Shown here: one piece after another, positions 41,818-48,976 of the stretch
Numbering within the stretch: the stretch's first letter is position 1
Layout of the letters: each line of letters begins with the position of its first letter
Assembly (NCBI RefSeq): GCF_000341085.1
Contig: NZ_ANBA01000008.1
Location: 496,001 to 560,000, forward strand
Direction: 5' to 3'
Source: Nocardiopsis ganjiahuensis DSM 45031
GTDB taxonomy: Bacteria; Actinomycetota; Actinomycetes; Streptosporangiales; Streptosporangiaceae
DNA: 64,000 bases
Made by a program: the position numbers and the translations under genes
The notes under the pieces: model-generated
What the model saw: only the letters and a program-made list of their open reading frames with translations
What the model was told of the DNA's origin: nothing
Database searches by the model: none

Positions 41818-42909
41818 TCACCGGTCGTGCTCGGACCAGTACCGCTCCAGTTCCGAGCCGAGTTCCTCCGCCGCCTGCATGGGCAGGGAGTGCGTGGTCC
41901 GGGGCCAGACGGTGACGGGCTCCTTCCCCAGGTCACGGGCGCGCTGGGCGGCCTCCTCCCCTCCGGCCAGGGACTTGTCGTCGGCGATGTCGACCCGGAC
42001 CGGCATCTCCAGCGACTCCCACTCCTGGTCGGTGAGGGTCCGCGGCACCGGCATGACGGCGGCGTAGTGCTCGGAACCCTCGTCGATCATCACCGACATC
42101 GGGGTGCGTTCGCGCACCTCCTCGACCGTGGTGCCGCCGATCTCCGCCAGGCCGCGGTCCTTCCACGACTGCGGCACGGGCAGGACCAGCAGCGACGACC
42201 ACAGGTAGGTCGAGGCGGGCAGGCCCTGCAGGACCATCACCGGTTCGAGGAGGGTCAGGGAGGCCACCCGGCCGGGGTGCGCGAGCGCGTGGGTGGCCGC
42301 GATGGCCCCGCCGAAGGAGTGCCCCACCATGTGGGCGCGCTCCACGTCCAGGCCCGCGAGCATCTGCTCCACCCAGGCGGCCTGGTCGTCGAAGGAGGTG
42401 AAGGGCACGGACTGGGTCGACATGCCGGCGTCGCCGACCGCGTCCATGGCGTACAGGGTGCGGTGGCCGATCCAGTGGGTGAGGTTCTCGCCCCACATGG
42501 GCGCGCCGGAGCTGATGCCGGGCAGCAGGACGACCGGCAGCCTGTCGCCGTCCTCTTCTCCGCCGGCGCCCTCTCCAGCGGCACCCTCTTCACCGGCGCC
42601 GCCCTCGCCGTGCGCATCCTCGTCCCGCTCCCCCTGGTCCGAGGCGGTCCACTCGTACACCCGCACGGTGCCGTACTCGGTGGTGACGTCGTGGGCGCGG
42701 GTCGGTTCGGGCAGGGTGGCCATCACCTCCTCGTAGGCGGAGCGGTAGTCCTCGAATCCGTCCCGACTTCGCCAGTGCCCCACTCCCGGGTCGGATGCGA
42801 CGACCGAGACCGCCTTGTCGACCACCAGCCAGGCCACCGCCAACGCGGCCAGGACCAGCAGCACGCGGCGCCGGCGGATCCCTCGTTCTGCCCTGTCCTT
42901 CACAGCCAC
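41818..42909 (-). CDS. Membrane-anchored alpha/beta hydrolase
   Basis: A 363-residue protein starting at GTG 42909. A positively charged start and one hydrophobic segment (residues about 16-35) suggest a membrane anchor with the catalytic domain outside. The nucleophile elbow is GHSFGG at 196-201 (Ser198); the oxyanion region is LLPGISSG. An acidic glycine/glutamate-rich stretch (about residues 92-122) interrupts the domain between the first strands and looks like a low-complexity insertion. The family acts on esters or related bonds. Two operators of the divergent TetR flank its promoter, so it is probably repressed by that regulator. Confidence 0.82.
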   Translation of the reverse strand: MAVKDRAERGIRRRRVLLVLAALAVAWLVVDKAVSVVASDPGVGHWRSRDGFEDYRSAYEEVMATLPEPTRAHDVTTEYGTVRVYEWTASDQGERDEDAHGEGGAGEEGAAGEGAGGEEDGDRLPVVLLPGISSGAPMWGENLTHWIGHRTLYAMDAVGDAGMSTQSVPFTSFDDQAAWVEQMLAGLDVERAHMVGHSFGGAIAATHALAHPGRVASLTLLEPVMVLQGLPASTYLWSSLLVLPVPQSWKDRGLAEIGGTTVEEVRERTPMSVMIDEGSEHYAAVMPVPRTLTDQEWESLEMPVRVDIADDKSLAGGEEAAQRARDLGKEPVTVWPRTTHSLPMQAAEELGSELERYWSEHDR

Positions 42910-42915
42910 TCCAGA

Positions 42916-42929
42916 AATACGATCGTATT
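42916..42929. promoter_or_regulatory. TetR operator 1 (perfect 14-bp palindrome)
   Basis: AATACGATCGTATT lies 7 to 20 bp upstream of the hydrolase start, next to its ribosome-binding site, and matches operator 2 (42959-42974). Binding there would block the hydrolase transcript. Confidence 0.75.
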
Positions 42930-42958
42930 GCTCAGTTCCTCCGAGTGTACACCTCTGT

Positions 42959-42974
42959 CAATACGGTCGTATTG
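42959..42974. promoter_or_regulatory. TetR operator 2 with promoter elements
   Basis: CAATACG-GT-CGTATTG shares both half-sites with operator 1, with one deviation at the centre. It lies 21 bp before the tetR start. A TAGGAT -10 box (42983-42988) follows, placing the tetR start at or near the transcription start (leaderless). On the other strand the hydrolase promoter has a TTGACA box (complement of 42956-42961). Confidence 0.7.
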
Positions 42975-42994
42975 TCGTTGGCTAGGATGTCGGT

Positions 42995-43561
42995 ATGGAC
43001 AGCTCCGAACACGACGAACGCCGGACCGCGATCATCCATGCGGTGTGGCAGGTCATCGCACAGCGAGGCATGGGCGCGGTGTCCATCCGCAACGTGGCCG
43101 CGGCGGCCGGGGCCTCGGTCGGCCGGGTGCAGTACTGGTTCCCGAGCAAGGACGAGCTCCTGCGGGCCAGCCTGGAGGCGATGCTCTCGAACGCCGCCCG
43201 GCTCCATGCCGACGCGGCCGGGGGCGTCGACGACCGCGAGGCGCTGTGGCAACTGGTCGGCCACCCCATTCCCCGGGCGGAGACCGCCCGTGCCGGGGTG
43301 TCGGTGTTCCACCAGTACGTCGCCGCCGCCTTCAACCATCCGGGACTGGCGCGCATGCTGGCCCGGGCGAAGGAGGGCGAGGAGGACGAGACCGCCCGGC
43401 TGCTCGGCGGGCTCGCCCCCGGACTCGACGATCCCCGTGCGGCGGCGCGGTCGCTGATGGCCACCGCCGACGGCCTGTCCATGCGTGTTCTGATCGGCGG
43501 CCTCACCGCGGCGGAGGCCGAACGGACCCTGCGCGCAGAGATGGATCGGTTCGTGTCCTGA
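42995..43561 (+). CDS. TetR family regulator of the divergent hydrolase
   Basis: A 188-residue TetR protein. The helix-turn-helix is at residues about 25 to 50 (VSIRNVAAAAGASVGRVQYWFPSKDELL), followed by a mostly helical ligand domain. Two copies of its likely operator (AATACG-NN-CGTATT) lie between it and the divergent membrane-anchored hydrolase, so it should repress both genes. The ligand may be a substrate or product of the hydrolase. A terminator hairpin lies just downstream at 43570-43602. Confidence 0.87.
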   Translation: MDSSEHDERRTAIIHAVWQVIAQRGMGAVSIRNVAAAAGASVGRVQYWFPSKDELLRASLEAMLSNAARLHADAAGGVDDREALWQLVGHPIPRAETARAGVSVFHQYVAAAFNHPGLARMLARAKEGEEDETARLLGGLAPGLDDPRAAARSLMATADGLSMRVLIGGLTAAEAERTLRAEMDRFVS

Positions 43562-43569
43562 GGGCCGTC

Positions 43570-43602
43570 CCCGGGCCGGGTTCCCTCACCCCCCGGCCCG
43601 GG
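43570..43602. terminator. Hairpin between tetR and P450 genes
   Basis: A perfect 11-bp G/C stem (43570-43580 with 43592-43602) and an 11-nt loop lie between convergent genes. Confidence 0.6.
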
Positions 43603-43610
43603 CCCTCCGG

Positions 43611-44948
43611 CTAGTAGGAGAAACGCAGACCGAAATGGTTGAGCGAGTCGGGGAGCTCCCGGGTGTGCAACGGCAGCCCGCCGTCCACCCGGTGCAGCGG
43701 CCCTCCTCCGAGCAGTGACCGCAGCAGGTAGGAGACGGTCAGAGGGACCAGGTCACTTGCCGGGCACCCCGCGGGGCCGTGGCTGAAGGGCACGATCCCG
43801 GGTTCGCCCTCGGCGCGGCCGTCCGTCCAGATGCCGGGTTCGAAGGCGTCGGCGTAGGACAGTTGGGCGGGGTCGCGGTGGAAGTAGGAGCTCATCACCA
43901 GGAACGCCGTTCCGGCTTCGATCGTGCCGTTGCGCCAGGTGGTCTCCCGGGTGCTCTCCCGGATCACCACCGGGGTGGTCGGCCACAGCCGGACCGACTC
44001 GCGCAGGGTCGCGCGGAGCAGGGGCAGGTCCGTCCCCTCCTCCGTCAGGGCCTCCGCACGGGCGGCCTCGACGGCCGATCCGGAGGAGGTCAGCAGAGCC
44101 AGTGCCCGGAAGGCGGCGATGGCCGAGGCGTCGAAGGCGAACAGCCAGTGGGCCACCTGGTCCTCCGGGCGCTCCGCGGACTCCGGTCGGCCCAGCCGCG
44201 CGGCCAGGCTTCCGGGCTCGGCGCGGTCGATGTTCTCGCGCACCCGGTCGAGGAAGGCGCCCCTGAGGTTGCGGTCCACCGGGAGCAGGTACGACCAGTT
44301 GGCCCGGCCCCGCAGGGCGCGCAGGAGCTCGGTGGTGCGCCGGTCCCCCGCGGCGAAGCTTCCGAAGACCACTCTGCGGGCCAGCGCGTCGAAGGTCTCG
44401 GAGAACCGCGACCAGTCCAGTTCCCCGCCCCTGGATCCCGCGTTGCGCAGGGCCAGCACCAGGGCCTGCGCCTCCGCGTGCACGTGCCCGGCGATGCTGT
44501 CGGCATCGGGGTGGAGCAGCCGCCCCGGGGCCAGGGCCTCCTCGTTGGCCCGGCGCCGCTCGGGGCGGGACCGGTGTTCGGAGACCAGGGCGCCGTGCGG
44601 TTGGAAGTGGGAGAGCGCGCCCCGCTTCTCCGCCCCGCCCGGGGAGAACGGCTCCGGGGTGCCCTCCAGGAGTCTGCGGACGTCCTCCGGTGCCAGTACC
44701 AGCGCGATCCGCCGGCCCGTGTAGCTCAGGGGCAACGGGTCGTCACCGTGCCGTTCCCGGAGTTCACGCAGGACCGAGACGATCCTGCGGTCGCTCTCGG
44801 TCGCCGCGGCCAGGGTCTCCCCGACCGGGCGGCGGACGATGGCGCCGCGTGCGACGGTGGGCAGCAGAACCGATGACAGGAGACGTGTCGTCTCCGCGAG
44901 ACTCGTTGCTTCACACGTGGTCACGGGGTACACGCTCCGTCCATTCAC
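43611..44948 (-). CDS. Cytochrome P450
   Basis: A 445-residue P450 starting at GTG 44948. The heme ligand is Cys395 in FSHGPAGCPA, and the ExxR motif is in RESVRLW. Two deviations stand out: the position usually held by arginine before the cysteine is alanine, and the I-helix reads AFDASAIAAF instead of the usual acidic-threonine pair, so oxygen activation may be unusual. It is the last gene of an operon with an ATP-grasp and a CocE-type hydrolase gene and overlaps the latter by 38 bp. Redox partners are not encoded nearby. The substrate may be the product of the two upstream enzymes. Confidence 0.85.
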   Translation of the reverse strand: MNGRSVYPVTTCEATSLAETTRLLSSVLLPTVARGAIVRRPVGETLAAATESDRRIVSVLRELRERHGDDPLPLSYTGRRIALVLAPEDVRRLLEGTPEPFSPGGAEKRGALSHFQPHGALVSEHRSRPERRRANEEALAPGRLLHPDADSIAGHVHAEAQALVLALRNAGSRGGELDWSRFSETFDALARRVVFGSFAAGDRRTTELLRALRGRANWSYLLPVDRNLRGAFLDRVRENIDRAEPGSLAARLGRPESAERPEDQVAHWLFAFDASAIAAFRALALLTSSGSAVEAARAEALTEEGTDLPLLRATLRESVRLWPTTPVVIRESTRETTWRNGTIEAGTAFLVMSSYFHRDPAQLSYADAFEPGIWTDGRAEGEPGIVPFSHGPAGCPASDLVPLTVSYLLRSLLGGGPLHRVDGGLPLHTRELPDSLNHFGLRFSY

Positions 44949-46935
44949 GGGAGAAGATCCTCTCCTCCGACTCGTATGCGTCCAGGGTCGCGTGGACCCG
45001 GAACTCGTCCTCCGTGCACTCGAGAACGGTGTGCGTCTCGGTTCTGGCGTCCCAGTCCCCTCTGGCGAAGCGCATCGTCCACGTGGAACGGCCGCGTACC
45101 GAGGTGAAGTCGTCCCCCACCGCGTCGTAGATCTCGTGGGCCCTGCGCGTCACGTCGAGGCCGATGTCCTCGAAGCGCAGGACGCCGCCGTCCTTGAGGA
45201 TCTCCAGGGAGAAGTGGTTGTCCACGAGGTTCCGGTGGACCGACCAGTCGTGCTCGCCCTGACGCTGCCGCGTGGTCGGGATCGGGGGCGTGGCCTCCGG
45301 GGCGTCGAACAACTCGGGGTAGGAGTCCTCCTCCTCGGGGACCGGGCGCACCGGCAGGACCAGGGCGCTCGTGCCGGGCCGCACCGTCAGCAGGGTCGGC
45401 CGCGGCGGGGGCCAGGCCAGCGGCCAGTAGGAGGTGGACAAGGACAGCCGCACCCTGTGGCCGGCCGGGAAGGCCTGGGCGACGCTGTTCATCGTGAGCT
45501 CCACCCGGTAGGACTCACCGGGCACCAGCGTGCGGGGGGCCTCGTGTCCGTCCCGGTGGGTCAGGTTGAGCAGCCCGTAGGTCACGCGGGTGGCGCTGCC
45601 GTCCGGTGCCACGTCACACAGCCGGGCGGCCACCATCGCGACCGGTTCGCTCACGGTGAGGTCGAGTACCACCCGTGTGGGGCCCAGGACCTCCACCCGT
45701 TCGGGGAGGGGATCACTGTCGAACACCAGGGAGCCCCCGTCCTCCTCCCTCTGGTCGTAGGGCAGGTCCGGCGGGGCGCTGTAGGAGGCCCACTTGCCCG
45801 CGAACTGGCCCACGGACAGGGGGGACCGGAGGGTCAGCGGATCGGTGGTGCCCCGCTCCCCCGGCCGGAGGAGGCGGTTCTCGGACAGCGGCAGTGAGTA
45901 GTCGTCGACCCGTTCGGAGGGCCACCCCGGTTCGTGGACCCAGCGTCCGGGCCGGTCCTCGTAGGCGGTCGAGGGCGGGACGCTCTCCTGCATCCAGGTC
46001 CAGAGCCCGGTCTCCTTCTCGGCCCCGTTGTCCTCGCCCTTGGTCCATCGGTCGAGCCAGCGGACCACCTCCTGGAGGTAGCCGATCGCCGGTCCGGGGT
46101 AGCCCATGTGCGGGTACCGGTGCGACCAGGGCCCCACCAGTGCCTTGACCGGGCTGTCGAGGTTCTTCATGAGCCTGAGGACGGCGTTGGAGTACCCGTC
46201 CGCCCAACCGCTGGAGGCCAGGACCGGGCACCTGATCCGGGAGTAGTCCTCACAGACGGAGGCGTGCTTCCAGTAGGAGTCCCGCCGTTGGTGGTGGAGC
46301 CACTTGAGGACCCAGGGGCGGTTGGCCTCCAGGCGCTCCCGCCACATGTCCCGCCAGACCGGGCCGACGACCTCCGGGTCCGGCGGGCAGGTGCTGTAGG
46401 CGAAGGTGGTCCCGGCCTCGGCCAGGTTGTCCGAGAGCAGGCAGCCGCCCATGTAGTGGAAGTCGTCGGCGTAGCGGTCGTCGGTGAAGGAGCTGATGAC
46501 GATGGTGCGCAGGCTCGGCGGGCGGTGCGCGGCCACCTGCAGGGCGGAGAACCCGCCCCAGGACAGACCCATCATCGCGGTGCTGCCGTCACACCAGGGT
46601 TGTTCCGCCAGCCAGGCCAGGACCTCCTCGGCGTCCCGCTGCTCGCGCTCCAGGTACTCGTCGGTGAGCACCCCCTCGGAGTCGCCGGTGCCCCGCAGAT
46701 CCACACGCACGCAGGCGTAGCCGTGTCCCGCGATGTAGGGGTGGTGCATGGAGTCGCGCACCGCGGTCAGGTCCCGTCTCCGGTAGGGGATGTACTCCAG
46801 GACGGCCGGAACCGGTGAGTCGTCCGACGAACACGGCCGCCACAGCCTCCCTGCCAGGCGCACACCGTCGGACATGGGGATCCAGAAGTGCTCCTCGGAG
46901 CGGGTCTCGTACGGCAGGTCCTCCACCAGTCGCAC
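44911..46935 (-). CDS. CocE/NonD family hydrolase (X-Pro dipeptidyl-peptidase-like)
   Basis: A 674-residue alpha/beta hydrolase starting at GTG 46935 with GGGAGG upstream. The nucleophile is Ser125 in MGLSWGGFSA, followed by the cap region and a C-terminal jelly-roll typical of S15/CocE proteins (LSLSTSYWPLAWPPPRP). The last 100 residues form an additional domain not found in cocaine esterase itself. The family cleaves esters or peptide bonds next to proline. No signal peptide. It lies between an ATP-grasp gene (13 bp upstream) and a P450 gene (38 bp overlap), so the three genes are one unit. The natural substrate is unknown. Confidence 0.85.
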   Translation of the reverse strand: MRLVEDLPYETRSEEHFWIPMSDGVRLAGRLWRPCSSDDSPVPAVLEYIPYRRRDLTAVRDSMHHPYIAGHGYACVRVDLRGTGDSEGVLTDEYLEREQRDAEEVLAWLAEQPWCDGSTAMMGLSWGGFSALQVAAHRPPSLRTIVISSFTDDRYADDFHYMGGCLLSDNLAEAGTTFAYSTCPPDPEVVGPVWRDMWRERLEANRPWVLKWLHHQRRDSYWKHASVCEDYSRIRCPVLASSGWADGYSNAVLRLMKNLDSPVKALVGPWSHRYPHMGYPGPAIGYLQEVVRWLDRWTKGEDNGAEKETGLWTWMQESVPPSTAYEDRPGRWVHEPGWPSERVDDYSLPLSENRLLRPGERGTTDPLTLRSPLSVGQFAGKWASYSAPPDLPYDQREEDGGSLVFDSDPLPERVEVLGPTRVVLDLTVSEPVAMVAARLCDVAPDGSATRVTYGLLNLTHRDGHEAPRTLVPGESYRVELTMNSVAQAFPAGHRVRLSLSTSYWPLAWPPPRPTLLTVRPGTSALVLPVRPVPEEEDSYPELFDAPEATPPIPTTRQRQGEHDWSVHRNLVDNHFSLEILKDGGVLRFEDIGLDVTRRAHEIYDAVGDDFTSVRGRSTWTMRFARGDWDARTETHTVLECTEDEFRVHATLDAYESEERIFSREWTERVPRDHV

Positions 46936-46948
46936 AGTCGTACCTCCC

Positions 46949-48277
46949 TCAGCCTCGTGTGTCGTCCTCGGCCGGGCCGCCTTCGTCCACCAGGCTGTCC
47001 TCGCCCTCGAACTCGAAGGGAAGGCTCTTCACGCAGCGTTCGTACTTGGCCAGCATCTCGGTCTCGTCGGCGCCGCCGATGACGATCTTGGCCAGTTCGA
47101 AGCTGTAGCTGTCCTGGGCGGGCAGCTCGGACAGGCGCTGGCCCTCCTCCGGGACGACCTTGACGCTCACACCGTCCAGGCTCTCCTCCAGGGCAGCCAC
47201 CTCCTGCGCAGTGGGGACCCTGGTGACGACCCCGTCGCGGAACCGCCGGTGGTACCACTCGGCGGCCACGGAGTACTGGCCCCGGGTCTCGGGGAGGACG
47301 GGGTTCTCCCCCAGGCCCAGGCGGAGCATGCGTTCGTGGTTGGACACGCCGTCCACGAGTTCGAAGAGAGAGGCGTGGGTCTGGGAGTGACGGGGGTTGA
47401 TCTCGACGATCCCGAGGCTGTCCTCGAGGGGGTCGTAGAAGAACTCGACACTGAACGTCGTGTTGTCCAGGCCGTGCCGCTCGATGATGCTCTCGGAGAT
47501 GTCCTTCATCCGCCTCCGGACCTTCTCGGACAGACCGGAGGGGTACTGGTGGCGCAGGAAGGAGGGGGTTCCGGGGAAGTCGACGGAGTCCAGAACCGCG
47601 TACACCGTGGCCTTCCCACCGTGGACGTACCCCTCCGTGGCGACCTGGATCCCGTGCAGGGCGCCTTCGGCCAGGGCGTGGTGTCCTCCCACCTCGGCGA
47701 CCTCCGGGGGCAGGTCCACCCTGCTGAGAATGCTCTCGAAGGGGCGCCCGATCCGGTCGACGTCGCTGCGGATGCGTTCGACGGCTTCGTAGAACCCCTC
47801 GTCGTCCTCCACCCGGAAGGCCATCTCCGAGGAGGCCGACTTGACGGGCTTCAACCACAGGGGGTACTCGAGGCCGTGCTCCGGGGCGGAGGAGTCCAGG
47901 TCGACCGCGGAGAAAGGCGGATGGGCGTCGGTCACCTGGGACTGGAGGAGTCGGCTCCAGTACTTGTGCTCGCACCTGACCACGGTCTTCAGGTCCGCCG
48001 AGGGCAGACCGCGTTCGGCGCAGAGGATGGGGACGAGCAGGGTGACCGGGAAGTCCCAGTAACCGACGATGGCGTCCACCGTGTTCTCGGGATCTGCGTC
48101 CTCGAAGCCGTCGAGCACCCCTCTCGCGGCGGCGAGGGTTCTCTCGACGTCGATCTCACCGCTCTGGAGCTCTTCGAGGTCGAGCAACTGGTGGAACCGG
48201 CAGTTCTTCCCGATCGGCGTCCTTTCCAGCAGCTCTTGGTTGCGCTTGTCCAAGCCCATGACGAAAACGTTTTTCAC
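46949..48277 (-). CDS. ATP-grasp family ligase
   Basis: A 442-residue protein starting at GTG 48277. The ATP-grasp core is visible: LWLKPVKSASSEMAFRV (small-loop lysines), the glycine-rich region near EGYVHGGKATVYAVL, the VEFFYDPLEDSLGIVEINPRHSQTH segment with the metal-binding Glu and Asn. Enzymes of this class activate a carboxylate with ATP and ligate it to an amine or thiol; closely similar forms make peptides, modify amino acids or carboxylate substrates. It is first in the operon with a CocE-type hydrolase and a P450, and a GCAT-N15-GGGTAG stress-type promoter lies upstream. The substrates are unknown. Confidence 0.85.
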   Translation of the reverse strand: MKNVFVMGLDKRNQELLERTPIGKNCRFHQLLDLEELQSGEIDVERTLAAARGVLDGFEDADPENTVDAIVGYWDFPVTLLVPILCAERGLPSADLKTVVRCEHKYWSRLLQSQVTDAHPPFSAVDLDSSAPEHGLEYPLWLKPVKSASSEMAFRVEDDEGFYEAVERIRSDVDRIGRPFESILSRVDLPPEVAEVGGHHALAEGALHGIQVATEGYVHGGKATVYAVLDSVDFPGTPSFLRHQYPSGLSEKVRRRMKDISESIIERHGLDNTTFSVEFFYDPLEDSLGIVEINPRHSQTHASLFELVDGVSNHERMLRLGLGENPVLPETRGQYSVAAEWYHRRFRDGVVTRVPTAQEVAALEESLDGVSVKVVPEEGQRLSELPAQDSYSFELAKIVIGGADETEMLAKYERCVKSLPFEFEGEDSLVDEGGPAEDDTRG

Positions 48278-48336
48278 GTTGCCGCACCGTCCTTCGCGTA
48301 TAGGGAGCGAGGGGGATGTGGTCTGTACTCTGGCGG

Positions 48337-48361
48337 CTACCCGGCTACCCCGCGTCTATGC
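48337..48361 (-). promoter_or_regulatory. SigB/SigF-type promoter of the ATP-grasp operon
   Basis: On the minus strand GCAT (complement of 48358-48361) is followed after 15 bp by GGGTAG (complement of 48337-48342). This fits GNNT-N14-16-GGGTA(C/T) reported for actinobacterial stress sigma factors, except that the last base is G. A second GGGTAG lies at the complement of 48345-48350 but lacks a good upstream box. Confidence 0.6.
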
Positions 48362-48442
48362 GTGACCGGAAGCGGGGAATCCGCTGTGATGAGCGATCAG
48401 CGGGCAGCCGGCAGGATGTGTCACCACAACGAGTGGAGCGCT

Positions 48443-48976
48443 TCACTCCTGTGCTTTCTGCAGACGCACGTAGGCGAGTTGCAGCCAGTCGGAGACCGCC
48501 ACGGCGCTGAACACCGCTCCTGCGCTCCGGGTGAGGGAGGGTGCGAACACGAGGCCGAAGGCGTACCCGGTGGCGATCCACTGAGCGGTGCAGAAGGGAC
48601 AGGTGAGCAACTCACCGACCGCCTTGCGCCCGCCTGTGTCACGCACCTCCTCGTCGAGTTCGGCCGGGGCGGACACGCCCTGGAAACGGGTGAAGAAGGC
48701 TCTCAGGGGGCTGGTGACCGGGTCCTTGGCCAGCAACCGCGACAGTTTGTGCGTGGTGAGGCCCATCAGCGCCAGGTCCCAGGGGCCCACGGACGCTGCG
48801 GCCCCCCGTCTGCCGGAACGACGGGCGAGGAGCACGCCGGCCGCGACCAGCGCCGCGTAGGCCGAAGCCGTCGCGGCGTACCCGGCGAGTGGCTGGTCAC
48901 TGTCCCCGCGATAGGCCTCCGCCTCCCTCTGGATGCTTCTCCGGGCGTTCTCCATGCCGGTGGCACCGTCATTCAT
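48443..48976 (-). CDS. DUF1360 membrane protein
   Basis: A 177-residue protein starting at ATG 48976, overlapping the end of the GH15 gene by 8 bp. It has a helix near residues 35-52 and the family's typical core (DLALMGLTTHKLSRLLAKDPVTSPLRAFFTRF, then the LLTCPFCTAQWIATGYAFGL motif with its cysteine pair), with two further hydrophobic segments. DUF1360 proteins occur in spore-forming and stress loci in Bacillus and actinomycetes; the function is unknown. It is coupled to the glycosidase gene upstream and probably shares its regulation. Confidence 0.85.
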   Translation of the reverse strand: MNDGATGMENARRSIQREAEAYRGDSDQPLAGYAATASAYAALVAAGVLLARRSGRRGAAASVGPWDLALMGLTTHKLSRLLAKDPVTSPLRAFFTRFQGVSAPAELDEEVRDTGGRKAVGELLTCPFCTAQWIATGYAFGLVFAPSLTRSAGAVFSAVAVSDWLQLAYVRLQKAQE

